Assembly: GCF_902497555.1 (NCBI RefSeq)
Contig: NZ_CABVGP010000001.1
Span: 1 to 64,000, forward strand
DNA length: 64,000 nt
Reading direction: 5' to 3'
DNA from: Amycolatopsis camponoti
GTDB taxonomy: Bacteria; Actinomycetota; Actinomycetes; Mycobacteriales; Pseudonocardiaceae
Shown here in pieces: positions 34,613-43,512 of this stretch. Under the pieces are notes generated by a model. The model was not told the DNA's origin, did not search any database, and saw nothing but the letters and a program-made list of their open reading frames with translations. Within the stretch, counting starts at the first letter, position 1, and each line of letters starts with the position of its first letter. The position numbers were made by a program, and so were the translations under genes.

Positions 34613-35777
34613 GAACCGGAAACGAGCAGGCGCCGCCGAGTCCGAGCTGGTCCGCCGCGGACGGGCTGACGGCACCCGCGCCGCGCGGGCCGGCCAGTAC
34701 GACGAGTGGTCGTTCGAGCAGGAGCAGTCGATCCCGTACGCGCAGCTGCTCGACGCACAGGAGCAGTGCGACGTCACCGAGGAGGCGATCAACCACGAGA
34801 CACGGTTGATGGCTCTCCGGACCGCGCAGGCGGCCCAGACCCGGCAACGGCGGATCGCGCGGGAGGCGGCCGAAGCCGAGATCGGTCAGGCGCGGGGACG
34901 GCTCGCGCGGAACCAGGACCACCGCGAGACGAGCCGGGCCCAGCTCGACCTGCTGACCGGCGTCCACGACCCGATCCCGGAGGACGGGGTGGACCCCGGT
35001 CCGACCGTGCCGGGGCGGTGGATCGGGCCGGCGGACGGACAGCTGAGCCCGGTGGTGCCACCCCTGCTGAAGTACGTCCTGATGGTCCTGCTCGCCGTCG
35101 TCGAGGTTCCCATCTACTTCTCGACGTTCCGCGCGTTCGACCCCCGGAACTTCGCCCTGGTCTGGTGTTTCACCATTCCGGTTGCGCTGTGCATGGTGCT
35201 GGCGCCGCACCTGTCCGGGCTGTGGCTGCGAAAACGGCTGGCCAAGCCGTCGATCGGGATCGTCCCGACGGTGGCTTCGGGCGTCTTGATGACGGCGTGG
35301 TTCGGTGCCGCGGTGCTCCTCGCCAAGCTGCGCAGCACGACGCTGGTGCAGCCGCTGTTCCTGAACGGGCACCGCATCGAGAGCCCGGTGAGCAACCTCG
35401 GGCCGACGACCCTGCTGGCGACGTTCGGTCTCGTCATCGTCGTGTCCGGTCTCCTCTCGTTCCTGCTCGGCATCGCCGACAACCACCCCGCGGTCAGTGC
35501 GTTCGCCCGCGCCGACCGGGGGCTCCGGCAGGCGGAGGAGGCGAACCTGAAGGCCGTCAGGACCCACGCGTCCGTGCTGATCGAAGACGCCGAAGAGCCC
35601 GAAGTGTCTCCGGAGGAGAGCCTGACCTTGGAACACGAGAAGCGACTCGAGGTGCTCCAAGCCGACTACGCCGCGGCCTGGGCCGCCTACCGGGACGCCT
35701 GGTCCCTCGCCGCCGGGAACCCGTCGAGGACGCAGGCCGCCGGTTCGGCCGCTCCGCACACCGGGGTGCGGGTGTGA
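34605..35777 (+). CDS. Coiled-coil membrane protein of the rightward operon
   Basis: 390 residues. Residues ~1-130 form a charged coiled coil (EEAINHETRLMALRTAQAAQ, RQRRIAREAAEAEIGQARGR), residues ~150-310 contain at least four membrane helices (YVLMVLLAVVEVPIYFSTF, VWCFTIPVALCMVLAPHLSG, VASGVLMTAWFGAAVLLAK, LLATFGLVIVVSGLLSFLLG), and the C-terminus is another coiled coil. It is probably an oligomeric membrane scaffold linking the lipoprotein outside to the cytosolic components. Overlaps the radical-SAM gene by four bases (GTGA). Confidence 0.78.
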   Translation: MAENRKRAGAAESELVRRGRADGTRAARAGQYDEWSFEQEQSIPYAQLLDAQEQCDVTEEAINHETRLMALRTAQAAQTRQRRIAREAAEAEIGQARGRLARNQDHRETSRAQLDLLTGVHDPIPEDGVDPGPTVPGRWIGPADGQLSPVVPPLLKYVLMVLLAVVEVPIYFSTFRAFDPRNFALVWCFTIPVALCMVLAPHLSGLWLRKRLAKPSIGIVPTVASGVLMTAWFGAAVLLAKLRSTTLVQPLFLNGHRIESPVSNLGPTTLLATFGLVIVVSGLLSFLLGIADNHPAVSAFARADRGLRQAEEANLKAVRTHASVLIEDAEEPEVSPEESLTLEHEKRLEVLQADYAAAWAAYRDAWSLAAGNPSRTQAAGSAAPHTGVRV

Positions 35778-36451
35778 CGCCGGCGACCGTGGTCCGGCTG
35801 GAGCGGCTCCACTACCCCGTCACGGCCCTCGGCCCCGGGCGGCGGCTGGGTCTGTGGGTGCAGGGGTGCTCGCTGGCCTGCCCGGGCTGTATGTCCCAGC
35901 ACACGTGGGACCCGTCCGGTGGCCGCGAGACGACCGTCGCGGCTGTGGGAGACGCCTGGCGGGAGGCCCTCGACGACGGTGCGGACGGCGTGACGATCTC
36001 CGGCGGCGAACCCCTGCAGCAGGCCGGGATCGTGAGCCTGCTCGCGGCGCTGGCCGAAGCTCGGGACCGGGCCCGCCCGGAGGCGGACATCCTGCTCTAC
36101 ACCGGATACACGACTCGTGAGGCCGAGCTCCGGGAGCCCGCGGCGCTGGCCTTCGCCGACGCGGTGATCACCGGGCGGTACGCGCGGGCCCGGCCGACCC
36201 GGCTGATCTGGCGGGGCTCGGCCAACCAGCGGCTGGTCCCGCTGACGGCGCTGGGCCGGCGCCGGTACGAGCCCTACCTCGATGCCCAGCCCGCACAACC
36301 CCCGATCCAGGTCGGCCAGGACGGCGACGACGTCTGGTTGATCGGCGTCCCCCGTTCCGGCGATCTGGCGAAGCTCGGGCACGCCGTGCGGGACTCGGGC
36401 ATCGGGTTCACCGAAACGACCTGGTCCAGAGAGGAACACACCCGTGGTTGA
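35774..36451 (+). CDS. Radical-SAM 4Fe-4S activase-like protein
   Basis: 225 residues. The cluster motif is CSLACPGCMSQ (CxxxCxxC), with GVTISGGEPLQQ (SAM-binding GGE) after it and a short TIM-like remainder, the size of NrdG/PflA-type activases. No glycyl-radical enzyme gene is near, so its target is probably another protein of this operon or a metabolite. GTG start overlapping the previous stop (GTGA), and the gene overlaps the following gene, so it is firmly embedded in the operon. Confidence 0.87.
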   Translation: MTPATVVRLERLHYPVTALGPGRRLGLWVQGCSLACPGCMSQHTWDPSGGRETTVAAVGDAWREALDDGADGVTISGGEPLQQAGIVSLLAALAEARDRARPEADILLYTGYTTREAELREPAALAFADAVITGRYARARPTRLIWRGSANQRLVPLTALGRRRYEPYLDAQPAQPPIQVGQDGDDVWLIGVPRSGDLAKLGHAVRDSGIGFTETTWSREEHTRG

Positions 36452-37565
36452 AATCCCCGTCGAGGCGCTGCCCGACGAAGTCCTCGCCCAAGTCGACCTC
36501 GTCGCGAAGGGCGCGGGTGACCGCAGCGAGCTGGGCGGAGAGAGGCGCTTCGGCGGCGTGGTGCTGCGGAAGCCGCTGCTCTACCCCGCCCGTCCCGACG
36601 ACCTGCCGGCGCCGGCCCGAAGGCGTGCCGACCAGGGAACGACCCAGCTCCTGGGGTTTCTCGCCGCGGTCGAGCTGGAGCCGCTGCGGCGGGGACGGAC
36701 CTACGGCGCGGTCGAGCTGGAAGTCACGCTGCCGGAGTCCTGCCGGATCGTCGCGTTCCCGGGTGGTGAGCCGGACGTCGTGGGTCTGCACGGGAACGTC
36801 TTCGGCCGGACCGTCAAGACCATGGACGGGTCGGGCCTGGTGGTGCACGTCATCGTGGAAGCGCCGCGTGAGCTGCTCGAACTCGCCGGCCAGGTGCGGT
36901 GCAGTGCCCAGATCTGCCGGTCGGTGGGCAAGCTCGTGCACATCGTCCAGACGGAGACGGAGAAGTCCGCGCCGTTCGCCGAGCGCGTCGCGAGCGGCCG
37001 CGCCGTGCGATTGGTGGTCGCCGCCGACGTCCACGCGTACAGCGGGCGGGATGCCGGAGGCACGGAACGCGCCCAGGACCGGCTCGCGACGGTGCTGGAC
37101 CGGGCCAGCCGCGCCACGGGTTCGGAGCTCGAGGACCGGCAGGAGGGCGGCGACTCGTTCATGGTCGTCTTCCCGCCCGGTATCGACGAACGAGCCGTCC
37201 TGGTCGCCTTCTACTCCGAGCTGGCGTCCGGCCTTCGCGAGGCCAACGTCGATCTCAGCGCCGACGCCGCGATGCGCCTGCGCGTCGGGGCGGACCGGGG
37301 CCTGACCCTGCGCGGAGCCAGTGGGTGGGTGGGCCACGGGCCCATCACGGCGGCCCGGCTGCGCGATTGCCGTCAGGCTCGAGATGTGCTCCGGGGCGAC
37401 GCCGGCGTTCCCTTCGTCTTCGCCGTTTCCGACTGCCTGTACCGGGACGTCTTCAGCGAGCGAGGTCTGGTGCCCACGCCCGCTTCGTTCACCTCGGCGG
37501 AGGTGGACATGCCCGAGAAGGGATTCACCGCGAAGGCGTGGATCCACGCCGGTGCCGCGAGCTGA
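36444..37565 (+). CDS. Nucleotide-cyclase-homology protein of the rightward operon
   Basis: 373 residues, GTG start overlapping the radical-SAM gene. The C-terminal half resembles a class III nucleotide cyclase homology domain: VVAADVHAYSGRDAGGTERA (start of the domain with a metal-type Asp), EDRQEGGDSFMVVFPPG (the GD hairpin), and MRLRVGADRGLTLRG. The N-terminal ~170 residues are an unrecognised beta-rich region. Whether it is catalytic is unclear, because both metal Asp positions and the purine-binding residues cannot be confirmed by eye. A Crp/Fnr gene follows in convergent orientation. Confidence 0.7.
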   Translation: MVEIPVEALPDEVLAQVDLVAKGAGDRSELGGERRFGGVVLRKPLLYPARPDDLPAPARRRADQGTTQLLGFLAAVELEPLRRGRTYGAVELEVTLPESCRIVAFPGGEPDVVGLHGNVFGRTVKTMDGSGLVVHVIVEAPRELLELAGQVRCSAQICRSVGKLVHIVQTETEKSAPFAERVASGRAVRLVVAADVHAYSGRDAGGTERAQDRLATVLDRASRATGSELEDRQEGGDSFMVVFPPGIDERAVLVAFYSELASGLREANVDLSADAAMRLRVGADRGLTLRGASGWVGHGPITAARLRDCRQARDVLRGDAGVPFVFAVSDCLYRDVFSERGLVPTPASFTSAEVDMPEKGFTAKAWIHAGAAS

Positions 37566-38270
37566 TCAGAAACCGGCGAGCTCGTCGAGCCGCCGCTCGT
37601 CGAGGATCCGGATCCACCGGTAGCCGGTCTCGGCGATCTCTTCTTCCCGCATCGACGTGAGAACGCGCTGGATGGTCGCTTCGGTCGCGCCGGCCAAGGC
37701 GGCGAGCTCCGGCTGGGCCAGCGCGATCTCGATGAGGACCCCGCGCTCGTTCCGGGTTCCGTGCGCCGCCGCGAGCTCCCGCAGCACGCGCGCCGCCCGG
37801 ACGGGCGCGGGGAAGGTCGCGAACTCCACCCGACGGCGGGTGGCGGACCGCAGCTTCGCGGCCATGGCCCGGGAAGCGGCCCGGTTGGCGTCCGGGTGGG
37901 TCCGGAGGATCGCGTGGTAGTCGCGTTCTCCGAGCCGGAGGCACTCTCCGCGAGCGGCGGCCCGGACGCTCGCACTGCGCGGCTCGCCGTCCGCGATCCC
38001 CAGTTCCCCCACGAGGTCGCCGCCGACGCGGATGGCGAGCAGGGCCTCGCGTCCGGTTTCGGTGAGGCCGACGACCTTGTAGAGGCCGGACAGCAGGATG
38101 ACCGCGGAATCGGAACGCGCGCCTTCGTGGATCACGGTCTCCCCCGCGGAGCACTGCCGGCGCGTGCCCCGGCGCAGGATGGCGGCGCGAGTCCCGGGAG
38201 TGAGCTGGCCGAAGAAGCCGGTGGACGGCCACGCGTGTCCGGCGGACTCCGCGTTCGGGTTCGTTGCCAT
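37566..38270 (-). CDS. Crp/Fnr-family transcriptional regulator
   Basis: 234 residues. Cyclic-nucleotide-binding beta-roll with the phosphate-binding cassette GELGIADGEPRSASVRAAAR, retaining Glu and Arg that bind cAMP/cGMP. A long helix and C-terminal HTH follow (IALAQPELAALAGATEATIQ, RVLTSMREEEI). ATG 38270 (MATNPNAES) is used. It is directly convergent with the cyclase-homology gene (no gap), and upstream it is divergent from the patatin gene. Cyclic-nucleotide control of one of the flanking operons is a reasonable inference. Confidence 0.9.
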   Translation of the reverse strand: MATNPNAESAGHAWPSTGFFGQLTPGTRAAILRRGTRRQCSAGETVIHEGARSDSAVILLSGLYKVVGLTETGREALLAIRVGGDLVGELGIADGEPRSASVRAAARGECLRLGERDYHAILRTHPDANRAASRAMAAKLRSATRRRVEFATFPAPVRAARVLRELAAAHGTRNERGVLIEIALAQPELAALAGATEATIQRVLTSMREEEIAETGYRWIRILDERRLDELAGF

Positions 38271-38467
38271 CGGTGCGACCCCGTCCTGGGTGCCGGAGTG
38301 TGAGGACGGTTCTACGTGCCCGGCGTCCGGGAGCGCAATGCGCTTAGGCCGTCCGAGGGGTCCGGCCGGGGGAGGAAGTCCACCCGAACGGCCGTACACC
38401 CGGACGTGTCCCCGCGCTTACCTTGCGCCTCTATTCTGCGCAGGACGACTACGGGCGGGGGAGCCCC

Positions 38468-41422
38468 ATGCCTCAACCAGATGAACCTTGGCAGCAGGAG
38501 ATCCGGCTGGCCATGACGATGGTGGGCGGTGCCAGCCTCGCCATCTGGATGGGCGGGGTCGCCACCGAGACGTCGCAGCTGTTGCGGGAGTCGCGGGGTG
38601 ATGCCGGACCCGGGCTCTACCGGCGGCTGCTCGACCTGCTGCGCGCGTCGGTGTCGATCGACGTTCTCACCGGGACCAGTGCCGGTGGGGTCAACGCCGC
38701 CTGTCTGGGCCTGGCCGAGGCCTTCGGCTCGACGCCGCAGGTGTTGCGGGACACCTGGATCGAGATCGGCTCGCTGGAGAACCTCGTGCGCGACCCCGCC
38801 GAGGCGCAGCCGCGGTCGATCCTCGACGGGGACCGCGTGCTGCTCGGTGATCTCGAACGCGCGCTGCACCGGATCACCGATCCCGGCGCGCCGCCCGCCG
38901 AACCGCCGGACATCACCGTGCTGCTCACCGGCACCATGATCGACGGCGAGACCACCCGGTTCGACGACGCGCTCGGGAACCTCGTGCGGGACACCGAACA
39001 CCGGATGCTCTTCCGCTTCGATGGTCCACTGTGGACTCAAGGCGTACAGACCCCGTTGGCGCTCGCCGCGCGCTCGACGGCGTCGTTCCCGGGCGCTTTC
39101 GAGCTGTCGCGGATGCCGATCGGCCCGGACGGCGCCGACGAGCTGCACCCCGACATGACCGCCTACACCGACCTGACCCGGTCGCACTGGCTCACCGACG
39201 GCGGTGTGCTGCTCAACAAGCCGCTGCGGCCGGCGCTGCGGGAGATCTTCGAACGCCCGTCGCACGCCGACGTCCGGCGCCTGCTGCTCTACGTCGTGCC
39301 GACCGGGGAACGGGAGGCGACCGAGATCGCCTGCGACGCGGCGAACCCGCCGTTGCTGTCGAACGCGATGAGCAAGGTCGTCTCGACGGTGATGAGCCAG
39401 TCGATCAGCGCCGAGCTGGAGGACCTGACCCGGCACAACGACGCCGTCGTCCGGACCCGCGACACCCGCGTCTCGCTGGCCGCGCTGGGGCTGCGCGGCG
39501 GGCCGGAGTGCCTGGTGGACAAGGGGATCGCCACTTCGTACCTGGAGCGGCGGACGGCCGAGGACGCGGCCGAGCTCGTCCGCGTCGCCACCCGCCGGTA
39601 CGCGCTGTCCGATGTGGACACCGAGGACCGGGAGTGGGCCTCGGGGATGTCGCAGCAGCTGCGCGCGGTCGCCGTGGCCGGGCTGAGCAGCGGCATCCCG
39701 CCGGAGCCGCCGTCGGCGAGCATGACCGTCGCCGACCTCGTCGCGTACCGCACGAGCGCGCTCGACGACGCCGTCGCGACCGGGCTGCAGCTGATCAACG
39801 CGGGGTTCAAGCTCGGCCCCGACCCCACGCAGGCCAAGGAGCTCAACAACGCGCGGGCGGGCCTGCACGCGGCGCGGAAGACGTCCGCCAGGGGCGTGCG
39901 GCTGGCGCAGTGGGTCGCCGCGCACGACGAACCCGGCGCGAGCAGCACGCTCGACGGCTGGATCCGCGAGCTCGCCCAGGAGTGGGCCGGGCTCGGCCGC
40001 TCGGACGCCGTCGCGCAGGCCTGGCCGATGGTGGTGACGGCGTTGCGGTCCGCGACACCCGCGTTGCGGACCCTGAGCGCGGAGACCCCCGGCACGGTCA
40101 AGACGCTGCTCGACTGGCTGGCCCTGCCCGACGGCGGTGACGACGTCGTCCAGGCGCGGCTGCTCGGCCTGCACATCGCGACGCGCGGGCTGCTCGCCCA
40201 AGCGCCGTCGGTCGACCAGCGGGTCGAGCTCGTGCAGGTCAGCGCCGATTCGCGGACGCTGCTGGACCTCAAGCGGCGCCGGTCGGGAGACAAGCTGACC
40301 GGGTTGCAGGCCGACTACTTCGGCGCGTTCTACAAGTCGTCGTGGCGCGCCAGCGACTGGATGTGGGGCCGCGTCGACGGCGCCGGCTGGCTGGTGCAGT
40401 GCCTGCTCGATCCACGGCGGCTGGAGACCCTGCGCGACCTCGTCGGGGCGGAGACCTTCCGCGAGGAGATCAGGACCGCGTTCAAGCCGGCCTGGCGCGC
40501 ACCTGATCGCGACGACAACGCCGAGCCCGCCGAGATCGGGGAGCTGACCGGCCAGCTCGACGCCGAGCTGGCGTTCCTCGGGCTGGACTCGGCGCTGAAC
40601 ACCGTGGACTTCGCCACCGACCGGCCGGTCAGCATGCCGGTGACGGCGATGGTGCTGGCCCGCACGCGCCAGGCGGAGATCGCCGCGGAGGAGCTGCCGG
40701 TCGTGGCGACGCAGGCGGCCGCCGACGTCAAGGTGGGCGGTTGCAGCGGCGCGGCCTCGGCCGGGTTCCGCGCGCGGGCCGCGCAGCCGATCGCCGACGC
40801 GGCCGCGGCTCAGCGCGTGTTCCAGGCGTGCCAGGTGTCGGCGGAGAAGCTCGCCGGTGAGCAGGGCACGGCCCAGCTCACGCGGACGCTGGTCAGGCTC
40901 GGCGCGGCGACGGTCAACGCGGGGACGGTGGCGTTCCGCCTGCCCGGCGGCTGGCCGAAGACCGTCGCGGGCATCCTCCGGACGGTGGCCCGGAGCACGG
41001 CGAAGGTCACGCAGAGCGCGTCCCGGCTGGGCACGCCGGGTTCACTGGCGGCGGGCGTGCTGGCGCTGCTGGCCGGCCTGGTGATCGGCGACAGCGGCGG
41101 CGCGATCCTGCAGTGGATCGGCCTCCCGGTGCTGGCGGGCGCCGTCATCTACCTCGCGACGGCGCTGCTGACCATGGGCCGCACCGCGCGCCGGCTGTTC
41201 GCGGCCCTGGGCGTGCTGGTCGTGGCGGCGTTGCTGCTGGCGGCGTTCCTGCCCCCGATCGCGCAGCCGTTCTTCGGCTGGCTGGGCAGCGTGGTGGCCG
41301 GCTGGCGGCGCGGTGAGGCCGCGGTGTGGTGGCTCGTGGTGTCCGGCCTGCTGATCCTGCCCGCGGTGGTGATGCCGGTGAGCGGGATCTGGCGCCGTCT
41401 GCGGCACCGGCGCGGGGCCTGA
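38468..41422 (+). CDS. Large patatin-like phospholipase with C-terminal membrane helices
   Basis: 984 residues. The N-terminal patatin domain has GGASLAIWMGGV (oxyanion-type glycines), nucleophile TGTSAGGVNAACL with Ser near residue 71, and the Asp of LTDGGVLLNKPL completing the dyad. Residues ~300-800 are helical with no motif recognised. The last ~150 residues hold about four membrane helices (AGVLALLAGLVIGDSGGAIL and LVVAALLLAAFLPPIAQPFF among them). Patatin effectors in conflict systems degrade membrane phospholipids, but a housekeeping lipase role is equally possible. GGGGGAG precedes the ATG. Confidence 0.87.
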   Translation: MPQPDEPWQQEIRLAMTMVGGASLAIWMGGVATETSQLLRESRGDAGPGLYRRLLDLLRASVSIDVLTGTSAGGVNAACLGLAEAFGSTPQVLRDTWIEIGSLENLVRDPAEAQPRSILDGDRVLLGDLERALHRITDPGAPPAEPPDITVLLTGTMIDGETTRFDDALGNLVRDTEHRMLFRFDGPLWTQGVQTPLALAARSTASFPGAFELSRMPIGPDGADELHPDMTAYTDLTRSHWLTDGGVLLNKPLRPALREIFERPSHADVRRLLLYVVPTGEREATEIACDAANPPLLSNAMSKVVSTVMSQSISAELEDLTRHNDAVVRTRDTRVSLAALGLRGGPECLVDKGIATSYLERRTAEDAAELVRVATRRYALSDVDTEDREWASGMSQQLRAVAVAGLSSGIPPEPPSASMTVADLVAYRTSALDDAVATGLQLINAGFKLGPDPTQAKELNNARAGLHAARKTSARGVRLAQWVAAHDEPGASSTLDGWIRELAQEWAGLGRSDAVAQAWPMVVTALRSATPALRTLSAETPGTVKTLLDWLALPDGGDDVVQARLLGLHIATRGLLAQAPSVDQRVELVQVSADSRTLLDLKRRRSGDKLTGLQADYFGAFYKSSWRASDWMWGRVDGAGWLVQCLLDPRRLETLRDLVGAETFREEIRTAFKPAWRAPDRDDNAEPAEIGELTGQLDAELAFLGLDSALNTVDFATDRPVSMPVTAMVLARTRQAEIAAEELPVVATQAAADVKVGGCSGAASAGFRARAAQPIADAAAAQRVFQACQVSAEKLAGEQGTAQLTRTLVRLGAATVNAGTVAFRLPGGWPKTVAGILRTVARSTAKVTQSASRLGTPGSLAAGVLALLAGLVIGDSGGAILQWIGLPVLAGAVIYLATALLTMGRTARRLFAALGVLVVAALLLAAFLPPIAQPFFGWLGSVVAGWRRGEAAVWWLVVSGLLILPAVVMPVSGIWRRLRHRRGA

Positions 41423-41721
41423 CCGGACGTCTCGGCGGCCGGCGGGCGGCCGAGACCCCAACCGTCCGGCCCGGGGCGCCGCTCGTGCGGAATCGTGCGG
41501 AATGCGGCCCGTCGCCTTGCGATCACGGCGCCGAAGGTTCAAGGTGCGGGTAGGTCGCGAGCCATGGGCGCGCGACCCAGCCGCGCGTATGCCCCGGAAT
41601 GATCCACATCAAACATGTTTGTGGGCCTCCTCACCGGGTACTCCGCGTCGCCGCAGGTCATTGCGGGGGTCGTGAGCTGCGTCGCTGGCACGGCGAAAAT
41701 TCTCTGTTACGTTTCCTGAGT
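41423..41721 (+). promoter_or_regulatory. Upstream region of the ectoine operon
   Basis: The 299-bp gap contains the patatin terminator, then a region leading to ectA. At 41610-41621 the perfect 12-bp palindrome CAAACATGTTTG stands alone in otherwise GC-rich DNA and is the best operator candidate. ectA itself begins ~100 bases downstream with no strong Shine-Dalgarno; TTAC/GTTAC stretches near 41708 could include a -10 element. Osmotic control of the operon presumably acts here (inference). Confidence 0.45.
41429..41456 (+). terminator. Hairpin after the patatin gene
   Basis: GTCTCGGC and GCCGAGAC form an eight-bp perfect stem starting seven bases after the patatin stop; further GC pairing is possible inside the loop. 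Confidence 0.65.
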
Positions 41722-42231
41722 ATGTCCGTAACGCACTTGATCGAATCGCCGACCAAGGCGGACGGCGCGGAGCTCTGGCGAATCGCGCGCGATTCCGCCA
41801 AGCTCGATCTCAACTCGCCGTACGCATACATGCTGTGGTGCCGCGATTTCGCCGAGACATCGGTGGTCGCGCGCGAGGGCGGCAAGGCGGTCGGATTCGT
41901 GACCGGCTACCGCCGGCCGCGGGAACCCGGTGTCGGGTTCGTCTGGCAGGTCGCGGTCGACGCGTCGCAGCGGGGAAAGGGCCTGGCCGGCACGCTGCTG
42001 GATGCGCTGTACACGCGGCTCGTCGCCGACGGGGTGCGTTACCTCGAGACCACCATCACCCCGGACAACGAAGCGTCCATCCGGCTGTTCACATCGTTCG
42101 CGAAGCGCTGGAACGCCGCGGTGGAAACCAGTGTGCTGTTCGACGGAGAGGATTTCCCCGAAGCCGGGCACCTCGCCGAAGAGCTTTACCGCATCGGTCC
42201 GCTCACCGCACGCAAAGATCCGGGCGAGTAG
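41722..42231 (+). CDS. ectA: L-2,4-diaminobutyrate N-acetyltransferase (ectoine synthesis)
   Basis: 169-residue GNAT enzyme with the EctA layout: LNSPYAYMLWCRDFAETSVV, the acetyl-CoA motif VAVDASQRGKGLAGTLLDAL and ITPDNEASIRLFTSFAKRW. Acetylates 2,4-diaminobutyrate to the ectoine precursor. ATG 41722 (MSVTHLIES) is used. First gene of ectABCD, 15 bases before ectB. Confidence 0.95.
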   Translation: MSVTHLIESPTKADGAELWRIARDSAKLDLNSPYAYMLWCRDFAETSVVAREGGKAVGFVTGYRRPREPGVGFVWQVAVDASQRGKGLAGTLLDALYTRLVADGVRYLETTITPDNEASIRLFTSFAKRWNAAVETSVLFDGEDFPEAGHLAEELYRIGPLTARKDPGE

Positions 42232-42246
42232 GAGAAAAGAAACGTC

Positions 42247-43500
42247 ATGAGCATCTTCGAAGAGCTCGAATCCGAGGTCCGCAGCTACAGCCGCGGGTGG
42301 CCGGTCGTGTTCGATCGAGCCCAGGGCAGCCACCTCTACGACGAGAGCGGAAAGCCCTATCTGGACTTCTTCGCCGGAGCGGGCGCGCTGAACTACGGGC
42401 ACAACAACCCGCGGCTCAAGCAGGCGCTGATCGACTACATCCAGCGCGACGGCGTCACCCACGCGCTCGACATGTACACCGTGGCCAAGCGCGACTTCCT
42501 GCAGACCTTCCGCGACCGGATCCTCGACCCGCGCGACCTGAACTACAAGGTCGTGTTCCCGGGTCCGGGTGGCGCGAACGCCGTCGAGGCCGCGCTGAAG
42601 CTGGCGCGCAAGGTGACCGGCAAGGAGTCGGTCATCAACTTCACCAACGCCTTCCACGGCATGACGCTGGGCGCGCTGTCGGTCACCGGCAACTCGATGA
42701 AGCGCGGCGCGGCGGGCATCCCGCTGGTGCACGCCACCCCGATGCCGTACGACAAGTACTTCGACGGCGCGATGCCGGACTTCCTCTACTTCGAGAAGCT
42801 CCTCGAGGACTCCGGCAGCGGGCTCAACGAGCCGGCCGCGGTGATCGTCGAAGGCGTGCAGGGCGAAGGCGGCATCAACGCCGCGCGCCTGGAGTGGCTG
42901 AAGGGGCTCGACGACCTCTGCAAGCGCCACAACATCCTGCTGATCCTCGACGACGTCCAGATGGGCTGCGGCCGCACCGGCCCGTTCTTCAGCTTCGAGG
43001 ACGCCGGGATCAAGCCGGACATCGTCTGCCTGTCGAAGTCCATCAGCGGCTACGGCATCCCGATGGCGCTGACGCTGATCAAGCCGGAGCTCGACGTCTG
43101 GGAGCCGGGCGAGCACAACGGCACCTTCCGCGGCATCAGCCCCGCGTTCGTCACCGCGACCGAGGCGATCAACGCCTACTGGAGCGACGACGAGCTCGAG
43201 AAGTCGACCAAGGCGAAGGGCGAGCGCATCGCCGCCGCGTTCTCGGGCATCGTCGAGGCCTACCCGGAAGCGAACCTGGTCGCCAAGGGCCGCGGGCTCG
43301 CGCGCGGTCTCGAGTTCGAATCCGGCGACACGGCCGGCCGCGTCTGCGCCGAAGCGTTCGCGCGCGGGATGCTGATGGAAACCTCCGGTCCCGACGGCGA
43401 GGTCATGAAGCTTCTGCCGCCGCTCACCCTGACCGACGACGAGCTGACCCAGGGCCTGTCGACCATCGACGAGTCCATCAAGGCCGTCCTCAAGAAGTAA
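42247..43500 (+). CDS. ectB: Diaminobutyrate-2-oxoglutarate aminotransferase
   Basis: 417-residue class III aminotransferase. The EctB signatures [38 protein letters not shown] and [14 protein letters not shown] followed by [10 protein letters not shown] (PLP lysine) are all present. Converts aspartate semialdehyde to 2,4-diaminobutyrate. AGGAG lies upstream. Second gene of the ectoine operon. Confidence 0.96.
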   Translation: MSIFEELESEVRSYSRGWPVVFDRAQGSHLYDESGKPYLDFFAGAGALNYGHNNPRLKQALIDYIQRDGVTHALDMYTVAKRDFLQTFRDRILDPRDLNYKVVFPGPGGANAVEAALKLARKVTGKESVINFTNAFHGMTLGALSVTGNSMKRGAAGIPLVHATPMPYDKYFDGAMPDFLYFEKLLEDSGSGLNEPAAVIVEGVQGEGGINAARLEWLKGLDDLCKRHNILLILDDVQMGCGRTGPFFSFEDAGIKPDIVCLSKSISGYGIPMALTLIKPELDVWEPGEHNGTFRGISPAFVTATEAINAYWSDDELEKSTKAKGERIAAAFSGIVEAYPEANLVAKGRGLARGLEFESGDTAGRVCAEAFARGMLMETSGPDGEVMKLLPPLTLTDDELTQGLSTIDESIKAVLKK

Positions 43501-43512
43501 AGGAGTTCACCC

